Source: JAYPLE01 sp047627515
GTDB lineage: Bacteria > Bacteroidota > Bacteroidia > Cytophagales > Cyclobacteriaceae
NCBI GenBank assembly: GCA_047627515.1
Contig: JBLHTU010000026.1
Coordinates: 1 to 30,731 of the forward strand
Direction: 5' to 3'
Length of the DNA: 30,731 bases
Below the pieces are notes generated by a model. It was not told the origin of the DNA and ran no database searches. It worked only from the letters and a program-made list of their open reading frames with translations. A program made the translations under genes and the position numbers. Positions 23,230 to 30,731 of this stretch are shown here, in pieces. Numbering within the stretch: position 1 is the stretch's first letter; each line of letters begins with the position of its first letter.

Positions 23230-24441
23230 TTATTCTTTTCCGTCTACGAAGTCCTGCAGGTATTTGAAGTGCTCGGTGAGTTGGCCATCTTTTGTAATCG
23301 TTGCTTTCTCAATGATTTTGAACTCATCATTGCCCAAGAGGTGCGGTAGTACATTGTGTAGTAGCTCTGTGCCAAAACTTTCTGAAGCATCACGAGGCAA
23401 TTCACAAGGCAGGTTGTCTATTGCCATAACGGTTATATTAGCCTCGTCTGATAAGGCAGGTTCTACAGCATCTTCGCTGGGATTATAGTCATATAACGGA
23501 TCGTCAATTGTTGTCGGCATCTTGGTGGAAGGGATCGAGCCTTCTATATCGCAAGTAATATCAGCTATCAGGTTAGTCTTAAAGTCTCCGTGTAATATGT
23601 CCTGCCGATTGAAAAGTACAGGTTGATCAGGAGACCAGAAGGCTCCTGCGATAAGTATGTCCGCATGTCTCGTATATTTCACAAAATCACCCTTGTATTC
23701 CGAAGGAGTATTGTAAAATTCATTTCGGCTGAATTCGCCTCCCTTTATTCTTTGATGGTAATCTCTAGAATTTAATACTGTAAAGACAGGTGTATCAAAA
23801 TGCTCGTCAATAAATGCTTTTGGGGTAACTTTAGAAATGCCCATACCAAGAAGTACTTCCATGGCTCCTTTGGAAACTCTTCCGCCTCCCGACAGTGCAA
23901 TCTTGATATTTGGTAACTTAACTTTCGGGTATTCACTTTTTAGATCTTCCAAGTCAAAACATTCATTTGCTCTTCTGATGCTATATAGATTATATCTTTT
24001 TCCGAATGCCCATATGGCGTTATAGGCCCCGACGATACCAGCCCATCTACCAAAGGCAATTATTCTTTTTCCATTGGTATCTAGTAATGCCTCATAATCA
24101 ATCATTCGGATCTTCTTGTCGAGGATTGCATTGAGCAACTCTCTGTTGTAGGGCTGTTTTTTGATCGTATGAGAAAAGAAGAAGTAAGTTTTGTCCGGTA
24201 TCAGCTCCTCGATGGGCACTTCCTTGACACCCAATAGAATGTCACAATCATCTACTTGGTCGCTAGTTTGAATACCGTACTGCTCATAAGTGGAATCCTC
24301 AAAGCATCTGATAGGGCTCCTCTGAGCTACTACCTCTAGTGAGTCATACTTTTCTAGACACTGCGCTGCCTGTGCAGGTGTCAGAGCTACTCTTTTGTCA
24401 ATCGGTATTTTGCCTTCTTTGATGATTCCTATTTTGGTCAT
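23230..24441 (-). CDS. NAD-dependent saccharopine dehydrogenase (lysine-forming)-like protein
   Basis: A protein of about 403 residues of the alanine dehydrogenase/LYS1 superfamily. The N-terminal domain starts KIGIIKEGKIPIDKRVALTP, with the usual KIP-x2-KRVALTP substrate-site segment. The second domain has a nucleotide-binding loop SGGGRVSKGAMEVLLGMG. LYS1-type enzymes interconvert saccharopine and lysine plus 2-oxoglutarate; alanine dehydrogenase is the main alternative, but the RWAGIVGAYN and FWSPDQPVLF segments favour the LYS1-like branch. I place the start at ATG 24441 (MTKIGI), not the upstream in-frame codon at 24471. It diverges from the ICMT-like gene across 40 bases. Confidence 0.75.
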   Translation of the reverse strand: MTKIGIIKEGKIPIDKRVALTPAQAAQCLEKYDSLEVVAQRSPIRCFEDSTYEQYGIQTSDQVDDCDILLGVKEVPIEELIPDKTYFFFSHTIKKQPYNRELLNAILDKKIRMIDYEALLDTNGKRIIAFGRWAGIVGAYNAIWAFGKRYNLYSIRRANECFDLEDLKSEYPKVKLPNIKIALSGGGRVSKGAMEVLLGMGISKVTPKAFIDEHFDTPVFTVLNSRDYHQRIKGGEFSRNEFYNTPSEYKGDFVKYTRHADILIAGAFWSPDQPVLFNRQDILHGDFKTNLIADITCDIEGSIPSTKMPTTIDDPLYDYNPSEDAVEPALSDEANITVMAIDNLPCELPRDASESFGTELLHNVLPHLLGNDEFKIIEKATITKDGQLTEHFKYLQDFVDGKE

Positions 24442-24481
24442 AGTAGATTTGTTAAAGCGCAAAATTAACAAAAGGGGATAG

Positions 24482-25078
24482 ATGCTCGATTATATTATTC
24501 TTTTCATCTCGTGGGGGGTCTATTTTTTCACTCATTCGCTGCTTGCATCTTCAGAAAGTAAAAGGAATTTTATCGGAGAGGGTCGCTTATCTAAGCGTAC
24601 TTATCGACTGTCATACTCAATCATCAGTATGATTGGATTGATATTGATTATATGGTTACAATACTACTTACGGAGTGCTTCCTTATTTGCGCCAAGTTAT
24701 TTGACCTGGATGACTGCAGGGGTACTATTCTGCCTAGGAGCAAATGTGTTAAGCAAGTCTTTCAAGAAGATTTCAATAACAGCGTTTTTGGGTCTGCAAG
24801 TAGAAGGAGATCATAAATTGGTCAAAGAGGATATCCACCAATATGTGCGCCATCCGATATACTTAGGAACGATATTGATTTTTATAAGCCTGGTGATTGC
24901 GATCAGAACTGACCTGATAGTGGTCTCTTTGTTTGCTGTTTTCATCTATCTTCCAATCGGAATTATACTCGAAGAAGACAAGTTAGTAAAGGAGTACGGG
25001 GCAGATTATCTTACTTACAGGCAGGAAACAAAGTCCATTTTCCCCAAATGGAAGTATCTACTGATCGTTCTTTTTTAA
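24482..25078 (+). CDS. ICMT-family membrane methyltransferase
   Basis: A 198-residue protein with about five membrane spans. The C-terminal half carries the isoprenylcysteine carboxyl methyltransferase / PEMT-type signature: VRHPIYLGTIL (about residues 121-131), then an EED pair and YGADYLTYRQETKSIFP. The family uses S-adenosylmethionine to methylate lipids or small hydrophobic substrates; bacterial substrates are mostly unknown. Its last 21 bases overlap the 3' end of the convergent 62-codon gene. Confidence 0.8.
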   Translation: MLDYIILFISWGVYFFTHSLLASSESKRNFIGEGRLSKRTYRLSYSIISMIGLILIIWLQYYLRSASLFAPSYLTWMTAGVLFCLGANVLSKSFKKISITAFLGLQVEGDHKLVKEDIHQYVRHPIYLGTILIFISLVIAIRTDLIVVSLFAVFIYLPIGIILEEDKLVKEYGADYLTYRQETKSIFPKWKYLLIVLF

Positions 25079-25246
25079 GTCATCAAGGTCATCTCTCTCC
25101 TTGAACTTTTTGTCTTCGACGTTCTTATTGAGGAATTTATTGATTTTGTCGATCTCGAATGAGGATTTTATCTCTCCGAAGGAATCAACTTCAAAAGAGA
25201 GGCCTTCTAAATCCTTATGCACTTTAGGTTTTTCTTGTTTTGCCAT
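25058..25246 (-). CDS. Small conserved-looking hypothetical protein coupled to gltX
   Basis: A 62-residue highly charged soluble protein (MAKQEKPKVHKDLEGLSFEVDSFGEIKSSFEIDKINKFLNKNV in part). Its ATG overlaps the gltX stop codon by one base (TAATG), strong evidence that it is translated by coupling. The core has a short beta-like segment followed by a helix and a Lys/Asp-rich tail. I recognise no domain and give no function. Confidence 0.7.
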   Translation of the reverse strand: MAKQEKPKVHKDLEGLSFEVDSFGEIKSSFEIDKINKFLNKNVEDKKFKERDDLDDLKKNDQ

Positions 25247-26787
25247 TATTTTCCATCGTTTGATAACTCAAACGAATCAATTGCAATTTTGATTCGTTTG
25301 TTGATTTCTGAGTGTCCGAGTAGCTCCATGATTAGGCCTAGATCTGGGCCGCCGGGTTGTCCAGTTAAAGCAACTCTAAGCAGTTGCATGTACTTACCAG
25401 CACTGAGCGCTAGTTTTGTCCCAGTTTCCATGTACTGTTGCTTTATCTTTTCGCTTGTATTATGCTGCTCGGACAATGAATCAGCGAATGTGCTCATTAG
25501 CATTTTTGCTTCATCATCATATTTCTTTCTTACCACCTTTTCATCATAGGCTTTTGGTCTTTCAAAGAAAATAAGACTTTCTTCAAGCAGTTCGTGCTTG
25601 AAGGTTACGCGGGTTTTAAGCGTCTCAGCAATTAATGTAGCCGTGGGAGCATCAATCTGGATCTCTTTTTTAGTAAAAAGTTCGTCTATAAGGAATGAAC
25701 CAAGCAATTCGCTATCTGATGCGTTAAGGTACTGTTCATTAAACCATTTTGCTTTTTCATAATCGAATTTCGTACCCGATTTACCTACTTTCTCCAATGA
25801 AAAGATACTGGTCAGCTCTTCAAGAGAAAATATTTCTTTGTCAGATCCTGGATTCCATCCCAGCATCACCAAAAAATTAATAAGGGCTTCGGGGAGAAAA
25901 CCACACTCGCGGAAACCTTCAATAGTAACCTTCGAAGTTGGGTCGGTCCAGCTAAGAGGAAAGATGGGGAACCCACCTTTATCAGCTGCACGCTTACTCA
26001 GCTTTCCATTTCCATCTGGTTTTAGGATCAATGGTAAATGAGCAAATTTTGGCATAGTGTCTGCAAACCCTAGACTCTTATAAAGGAGAACGTGTACAGG
26101 GGCAGAAGGTAACCATTCCTCTCCGCGGATTACATGAGAGATCTTCATCAAGTGATCGTCGACTACGTTGGCAAGATGGTAGGTAGGGAGTCCATCTGAT
26201 TTCATGAGAACCTTATCATCTAATGTAGATGAGTGCACCACGATGTGTCCACGGATCTCATCAAAGAAGCGAATTTCTTCCTTTGCGGGGACCTTAAGTC
26301 GGACCACGTAGGGTTGACCTTCTGAGATACGTTTTTCAGTTTCTTCAGGCGACAATGTCAGAGAATTGGTCATTGTTAGCCTTGAGCTTGAGTTATAGTG
26401 CAGATTTGCAATACCGGCTTCTTTTAAGCGGTTTCGCATAGCTTCTATTTCATCGGAGCTATCAAAAGCAAGGTATGCAGCATCAGCTTCTAGGAGTTTT
26501 TTTGAGTAGGAAGCGTAAATCTCTTTTCTCTCGGATTGCCTATAAGGAGTATAAGGGCCACCAGTGGTTACACTTTCATCTGGAGTAATACCTACCCAGC
26601 TAAGGGCATTGAGTATGTATTGCTCTGCACCTTCTACAAATCTATTTTGATCAGTGTCTTCGATTCTCAAAATAAACTGACCACCATGCTTTCTTGCAAA
26701 CAGGTAGTTAAAAAGGGCAGTTCTGACACCGCCAATATGTAGGCCTCCGGTAGGACTAGGGGCAAACCTGACGCGTACGTCACTCAT
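25246..26787 (-). CDS. gltX: Glutamyl-tRNA synthetase
   Basis: A 513-residue class I synthetase charging tRNA-Glu. The HIGH motif is GLHIGG (His17), the Glu-binding RIEDTDQNR follows at about 41-49, and the KMSKS-type loop is KLSKR (262-266). The C-terminal helical anticodon-binding domain is full length. ATG 26787 lies 26 bases after the ridA stop, and the small 62-codon gene overlaps its end, so it belongs to the glgA-like / DUF4270 / glmS / ridA operon. Confidence 0.97.
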   Translation of the reverse strand: MSDVRVRFAPSPTGGLHIGGVRTALFNYLFARKHGGQFILRIEDTDQNRFVEGAEQYILNALSWVGITPDESVTTGGPYTPYRQSERKEIYASYSKKLLEADAAYLAFDSSDEIEAMRNRLKEAGIANLHYNSSSRLTMTNSLTLSPEETEKRISEGQPYVVRLKVPAKEEIRFFDEIRGHIVVHSSTLDDKVLMKSDGLPTYHLANVVDDHLMKISHVIRGEEWLPSAPVHVLLYKSLGFADTMPKFAHLPLILKPDGNGKLSKRAADKGGFPIFPLSWTDPTSKVTIEGFRECGFLPEALINFLVMLGWNPGSDKEIFSLEELTSIFSLEKVGKSGTKFDYEKAKWFNEQYLNASDSELLGSFLIDELFTKKEIQIDAPTATLIAETLKTRVTFKHELLEESLIFFERPKAYDEKVVRKKYDDEAKMLMSTFADSLSEQHNTSEKIKQQYMETGTKLALSAGKYMQLLRVALTGQPGGPDLGLIMELLGHSEINKRIKIAIDSFELSNDGK

Positions 26788-26813
26788 AGGTTAATTATTT
26801 AGGCTTTTTACGG

Positions 26814-27197
26814 CTAGTTTTCGACTGAAGCGATACAAGATATCTCAACATTGACATTTTTAGGCAAGGTACTAACAGCTACAGTTTCTCTTGCAGGAGC
26901 GGGATCGCTGAGGTAGGAACCGTACACTTCATTTACTTGGCTAAAATCCTCCATAGATTTTAGAAAAATAGTGCATTTCAGTACCTGGTTAAAATCCGTA
27001 TGAGCCTCATGAAGGATCGATTGTAAATTCTTCATGACTTGGTGCGTTTCTGATACAATTGAATCTTGAATCAACTGGCCAGTAGATCGATCAATTGCGA
27101 TTTGTCCAGAGACAAAAAGAAGGCCATTTGATAAAATTGCCTGGCTATATGGACCAATTGGCTCTGGCGCGTCTTGGCTATTTATTTCTTTTTTCAT
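26814..27197 (-). CDS. ridA: RidA family enamine/imine deaminase
   Basis: A 127-residue RidA (YjgF/YER057c/UK114) protein, which forms trimers and hydrolyses reactive 2-aminoacrylate and similar imines from PLP enzymes. Conserved residues are GPYSQA (15-20), the catalytic-site Arg103 in PARETVAVSTLP and Glu118 in VNVEISCIA, equivalent to Arg105/Glu120 of archetypal RidA. It starts one base after the glmS stop (TAATATG), so it is translationally close to glmS. Confidence 0.92.
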   Translation of the reverse strand: MKKEINSQDAPEPIGPYSQAILSNGLLFVSGQIAIDRSTGQLIQDSIVSETHQVMKNLQSILHEAHTDFNQVLKCTIFLKSMEDFSQVNEVYGSYLSDPAPARETVAVSTLPKNVNVEISCIASVEN

Positions 27198-27198
27198 A

Positions 27199-29040
27199 TT
27201 ACTCTACAGTTACAGATTTGGCGAGATTTCTCGGTTGGTCAACATTACAGCCTCTCATGATTGCAATGTGATATGAAAGTAATTGTAAAGGAACGACTGA
27301 AACGAGAGGCATTAAAGCTTCATGGGTAGCGGGGACTTCGATCGTGAAGTCTGCCATTTTTGGGATCAGTACATCGCCTTTAGTTACAATCGCAATCACG
27401 ACACCTTTACGAGCCTTAACTTCTTGAATATTAGATACAATCTTGTCGTATGAGCTATCTCTTGTTGCTATCACTACCACAGGCATCTTTTCATCTATTA
27501 ATGCTATGGGGCCATGTTTCATCTCAGCAGCAGGATAACCTTCAGCATGGATGTATGATATTTCTTTAAGTTTCAGCGCTCCTTCTAAGGCCACAGGAAA
27601 GTTATAACCCCTTCCTAGATATAGGAAATTGGAAGCGTCTTTAAATTCTGCAGCTATTTTTTTAATCTGCTCATTATTTTCTTTGAGCAATTGGCCAACC
27701 TTAGCTGGAATGCTACTCAACTCATGCAGGAGCTCGTAGTATTTATGGCTTGAAAGAGTGTCCTTCCTTTGAGATATACGCAGGGCGATCATCGACAACA
27801 CTGACAACTGACCAGTAAACGCTTTAGTAGAGGCTACACCAATTTCAGGTCCTGCGTGCAGGTACGCACCTTCATCTGTCATGCGAGCTATTGAGGAGCC
27901 CACAGCATTTACTATACCTAGAATAATTGCCCCTTTGCTCTTTGCAAGTTCAAGAGCTGCTAAAGTGTCAGCTGTTTCACCAGATTGAGAAATAGCTATC
28001 ACAACATCGCCTTTGTTAATGACGGGGTTTCTGTATCTGAATTCAGAAGCATATTCTACCTCGACGGGAATCCGGCATAACTCTTCGATAATATACTCAG
28101 CCACCAATCCTGCATGCCAGGAAGTACCACATCCAAGAATTATTATTCTCTTTGCATCGACCAGTGCGTCAGAAAATTTATTTATTCCACCAAGGGTCAA
28201 AGTTCCTTTTTCCGCATTTAACCGTCCGCGCATAGTATCTGCGATGGAGGTTGGTTGCTCAAAAATCTCTTTCAGCATGAAATGCTCGTAACCTCCTTTT
28301 TCTATCTCCTCAAGTTGTAGTTCAAGCTTCTGGATATAGGGGGTTTTCTTTACATCTTTAATATCCTTTATTGTATAAGAATCTCTATCTAAAACGGCTA
28401 TTTCGAAGTCGTTGAGATAAATAACTTCATCAGTATATTCTATGATTGGAGTCGCATCAGAAGCGATGAAGAATTCGTCTTTACCTAAGCCAATAACCAG
28501 AGGACTTCCCTTTCTTGCTGCGATTAGCCGATCTGGTTCTTCTTCCGATAGAAGCACGATCGCATAGGCACCAACAATTTTATTGAGTGCCTGACGTACA
28601 GCTGTTTCAAGATTAACCTGATTATTGTCTTTGATGTCTTGTATAAAGGCAACTAGTACTTCGGTATCCGTGTCACTTTCGAATCGATACCCTTTTTTTA
28701 TGAGCTCTTTTTTTATGGGCTCGTAATTTTCTATTATACCATTATGTATGATAGAAATCTTGTGGTCTGAGGATAAATGTGGGTGCGCATTACGATCGTT
28801 AGGTTCCCCGTGTGTGGCCCATCTGGTATGACCAATGCCAATTGTGCTTTTGCTTTGATTTAATCCAAGTTGCTTTTTCAGGACTTCTACCTTGCCCATT
28901 TTCTTTGAGATGGTGAGCTTTCCATTTTCGATCAAGCCAATCCCGGCACTATCGTATCCACGATATTCCAACCGCTCTAATCCTGTAATAATAACTTCCT
29001 GAGCATTTCTATGCCCTAAGTAGCCTACTATTCCACACAT
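27199..29040 (-). CDS. glmS: Glutamine-fructose-6-phosphate aminotransferase (isomerizing)
   Basis: A 613-residue enzyme making glucosamine-6-phosphate, the first committed step to UDP-GlcNAc for peptidoglycan and LPS. Cys2 is the glutaminase nucleophile after Met removal (MCGIVGYLG), with TRWATHGEPND near residue 73. The glutaminase domain spans about 1-230, and two SIS isomerase domains follow (GCGTSWHAG near 302; SQSGETADT near 350). The C-terminus PRNLAKSVTVE carries the conserved isomerase Lys. I see no upstream glmS ribozyme: DUF4270 is only 3 bases upstream. Confidence 0.97.
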   Translation of the reverse strand: MCGIVGYLGHRNAQEVIITGLERLEYRGYDSAGIGLIENGKLTISKKMGKVEVLKKQLGLNQSKSTIGIGHTRWATHGEPNDRNAHPHLSSDHKISIIHNGIIENYEPIKKELIKKGYRFESDTDTEVLVAFIQDIKDNNQVNLETAVRQALNKIVGAYAIVLLSEEEPDRLIAARKGSPLVIGLGKDEFFIASDATPIIEYTDEVIYLNDFEIAVLDRDSYTIKDIKDVKKTPYIQKLELQLEEIEKGGYEHFMLKEIFEQPTSIADTMRGRLNAEKGTLTLGGINKFSDALVDAKRIIILGCGTSWHAGLVAEYIIEELCRIPVEVEYASEFRYRNPVINKGDVVIAISQSGETADTLAALELAKSKGAIILGIVNAVGSSIARMTDEGAYLHAGPEIGVASTKAFTGQLSVLSMIALRISQRKDTLSSHKYYELLHELSSIPAKVGQLLKENNEQIKKIAAEFKDASNFLYLGRGYNFPVALEGALKLKEISYIHAEGYPAAEMKHGPIALIDEKMPVVVIATRDSSYDKIVSNIQEVKARKGVVIAIVTKGDVLIPKMADFTIEVPATHEALMPLVSVVPLQLLSYHIAIMRGCNVDQPRNLAKSVTVE

Positions 29041-29043
29041 AAC

Positions 29044-30291
29044 TTAGTTGATTTTTGTGTAATAAATTACAAGTTTATTGGCGTCAGGGGATAGACTTGA
29101 TTCTCGCAAAGAGAGAAATCTATTAGGTGTTAAGACTAACCCCTCGGTAATTAGTGTTGAGTCTTGCTGATAAATATTATACAGGGATTCTACAAAGAAC
29201 GTGACGTCAGCATTATACTCAGAGGAATCGCTATTGAAACTACCAAGTTGAATTTCAGGCGTTCTTGTCGTGTACCAGTCATTACTGATAATGATTGTCC
29301 CTAATGGTCGCGTAAGAATTCCTTCTCCTCGAAAACCATACGTCTCGTCATAGAAATAGTAACGGAGTTCTTCACTTACAAAGCTTCTTCGTGTAGGAGT
29401 AGCTGTACTAATGACCGCGTTATTTATTAAAATCCGATCACTTGAAGTGATAAATGCTATTACTTCCTCTAAATCTAAATAAGTAAAAACACCAAATAAA
29501 GGGCTTATGGCCTGTTGGCCACTTGGAGAATCAAACAGTGATCGGTCTGCAATGCTGTTTAGTTGACTCGCTGACCTGTCAATATCGACGTTTGAGAAAC
29601 TGTTGGTACCAAAGACCAATTTTGTCTCAAAGACCAAAGTATCATAGCTCGTGTAAAGCACAAATTCTGTGCTATCAACTCGTTTGTCAAAAGAAATCGC
29701 AGTCTGATTTCCAACCACAGGACTTAACGCAATTTTGGTCGTATAACCACTACTTACCTCAGGGTTATCAGAATTCATTTCTCGAAAAAGTCTTTGTCCT
29801 AAGATGGGAGCATTGATACTGATTTTTTGAATATTGTCGCCAGACAAAGTATGCATCAGTGTGTCATAGGACCGGGTAAGTGATAGAGACTCACCTTTTA
29901 AGTAAACAATACTACTTTGAATTTCTCCTTCATATTGACTTACTAAAATTTGTAATTCTCCCGAATCATCAGAGGACTTATAGCTATCAACATACAAGTT
30001 GATTTTCAGTGAATCAAAAGTAAGTGTATCATTGGGCAAACGGCCTTCGATAAAAGTTAAGCTTGAATAACTAGAAGCAGATAAATCACCCAATTCAGGG
30101 TGATCATAGTTTCCAACAATGAGGTTGTTCTCATTATCTGTTCGAAGGCTATCAATAAAAATGCTTCTTGAAGTAAGGGCTATTTCTAACCTTTCAACAG
30201 AAGTGCCTTTATCTAAATTGAAATCGAAGGAATTGTCCTCTGACTCACACGCAACCAATAAAATAAATGATAAGAGGACAACGGTCCTCAT
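29044..30291 (-). CDS. DUF4270 family lipoprotein
   Basis: About 415 residues with a lipoprotein signal MRTVVLLSFILLVAC, placing it in the cell envelope. The rest is beta-rich, Ser/Asp/Thr-rich and lacks catalytic motifs; the NYDHPELGDLSASSY and VYLKGESLSLTRSYDTL segments fit DUF4270, a Bacteroidota family of unknown role. I place the start at ATG 30291, 7 bases after the upstream stop. An ATG at 30315 would also give a usable signal but would overlap the glgA-like gene. Bacteroidota genomes often keep glgA-like, DUF4270 and glmS together. Confidence 0.8.
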   Translation of the reverse strand: MRTVVLLSFILLVACESEDNSFDFNLDKGTSVERLEIALTSRSIFIDSLRTDNENNLIVGNYDHPELGDLSASSYSSLTFIEGRLPNDTLTFDSLKINLYVDSYKSSDDSGELQILVSQYEGEIQSSIVYLKGESLSLTRSYDTLMHTLSGDNIQKISINAPILGQRLFREMNSDNPEVSSGYTTKIALSPVVGNQTAISFDKRVDSTEFVLYTSYDTLVFETKLVFGTNSFSNVDIDRSASQLNSIADRSLFDSPSGQQAISPLFGVFTYLDLEEVIAFITSSDRILINNAVISTATPTRRSFVSEELRYYFYDETYGFRGEGILTRPLGTIIISNDWYTTRTPEIQLGSFNSDSSEYNADVTFFVESLYNIYQQDSTLITEGLVLTPNRFLSLRESSLSPDANKLVIYYTKIN

Positions 30292-30298
30292 TGATGAC

Positions 30299-30731
30299 TT
30301 AACCAATAAGTTCATTGTAAAGATTAAAGTAAGATTCTTCAATATTATCTGTCTGCATGGGTTCAATTCTCTTCTCATTAGATATTTCATCCATCAACGC
30401 TTGTAAACTTGCGCTAGTCTCTTCCTTGGCATAATTAATTGCATCTGAATACTGCATTCCCATTTTTATAAAACCTTCGTAGTCTGCAGTTCTGAGATGA
30501 TTTAACATTTCATCATCGATATCGATCATCTTAACTTTTTCAAGCAGGTCCTGTCCAAATTTGTGGGAGAAACTATTGTTGTGAAGTGTGAAGACTGTCT
30601 TTGAATTTTGAAAAATCGGGTCATTCTTGTATGTAGTTTTTACATACAGAGGGATTAAACTAGTCATCCAATCATGGCAATGAATAATGTCAGGTGACCA
30701 GCCCAGTTTTTTGACGGTCTCGAGCACACCT
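30299..30731 (-). CDS. glgA: Glycogen/starch synthase-like protein, GT5 N-terminal domain (5' end cut off)
   Basis: The frame is open to the window end, so the start lies outside. The 144 visible residues contain the GT5 N-domain segments KLGWSPDIIHCHDW and TVFTLHNNSF (the IHCHDW His matches the family's catalytic-pocket region). The protein stops at 30299, where a full GT-B enzyme would enter its C-terminal domain carrying the Lys and Glu of the nucleotide-sugar site; that half is missing. This short form appears in Bacteroidota annotated as glycogen synthase, but the loss of the C-terminal domain makes standard activity doubtful. First visible gene of the operon with DUF4270, glmS, ridA and gltX. 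Confidence 0.8.
   Translation of the reverse strand, partial: GVLETVKKLGWSPDIIHCHDWMTSLIPLYVKTTYKNDPIFQNSKTVFTLHNNSFSHKFGQDLLEKVKMIDIDDEMLNHLRTADYEGFIKMGMQYSDAINYAKEETSASLQALMDEISNEKRIEPMQTDNIEESYFNLYNELIG

Noticed and set aside
27199..29043. glmS ribozyme or riboswitch
   Set aside because: There are only 3 bases between the DUF4270 stop and the glmS start, so there is no leader to hold one.

Overview
The window reads as chromosomal DNA of a Bacteroidota bacterium, most likely a marine member of the Cytophagia. The reasons are: promoters of the Bacteroidota form (TTTG about 19 bases before TAnnTTTG, clearest before rplU), almost no Shine-Dalgarno sequences, and families typical of the phylum (DUF4270 lipoprotein, DUF4286, single-polypeptide CrtYcd-type lycopene cyclase, the linked order glgA-like / DUF4270 / glmS). 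The genus cannot be fixed from the sequence. I see no insertion sequence, prophage, CRISPR array, tRNA or rRNA.

Layout. 1-1032: 3' part of an ScfR-type regulator (IrrE-like and DUF2083 regions), convergent with the class Ia ribonucleotide reductase operon nrdB-nrdA (1086-4512). 4513-4982 is the only gene-free stretch over 300 bases; it holds three perfect DnaA boxes, two of them forming a palindrome, and the rplU-rpmA promoter. 4983-5570: ribosomal proteins L21 and L27. 5813-6310: a lone NUMOD4/HNH protein. 6430-8400: type I pullulanase.

8375-15041 is a seven-gene minus-strand operon starting with an ECF sigma factor, then crtI, crtB, crtYcd, ispH, crtZ and a membrane-anchored MutS-family ATPase. 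Gaps are 18 bases or less, and crtB and crtY share a TGATG overlap. Just upstream, in the same direction, lie a CarH/LitR-type MerR regulator with a cobalamin-binding domain (15262-16158) and a CruF-like (DUF422) carotenoid gene (16222-16851). The sigma-crt promoter lies inside an exactly symmetric array of four 10-base half-sites centred on its -33 element, with a related inverted repeat before merR. I infer a light- and B12-controlled carotenoid regulon whose first product is itself a sigma factor. The enzymes fit a monocyclic, hydroxylated, hydrated carotenoid of the saproxanthin/myxol kind, but no CrtD or CrtW is present here.

16897-25078 is mostly housekeeping: DUF4286 protein, SSAT-like acetyltransferase, prolyl oligopeptidase lipoprotein, serS, rho (with a seven-copy GGTGAA repeat in its linker), an NAD saccharopine dehydrogenase-like enzyme and an ICMT-like membrane methyltransferase. 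25058-30731 is a tight minus-strand operon: glgA-like gene (cut by the window end, apparently only the N-terminal half of a GT5 enzyme), DUF4270 lipoprotein, glmS, ridA, gltX and a 62-codon gene overlapping the gltX stop. It groups amino-sugar synthesis with glutamyl-tRNA supply.

The most notable items are the dyad operator array with its CarH-like regulator, the DnaA-box palindrome between nrdBA and rplU, and the half-length glycogen synthase-like protein.
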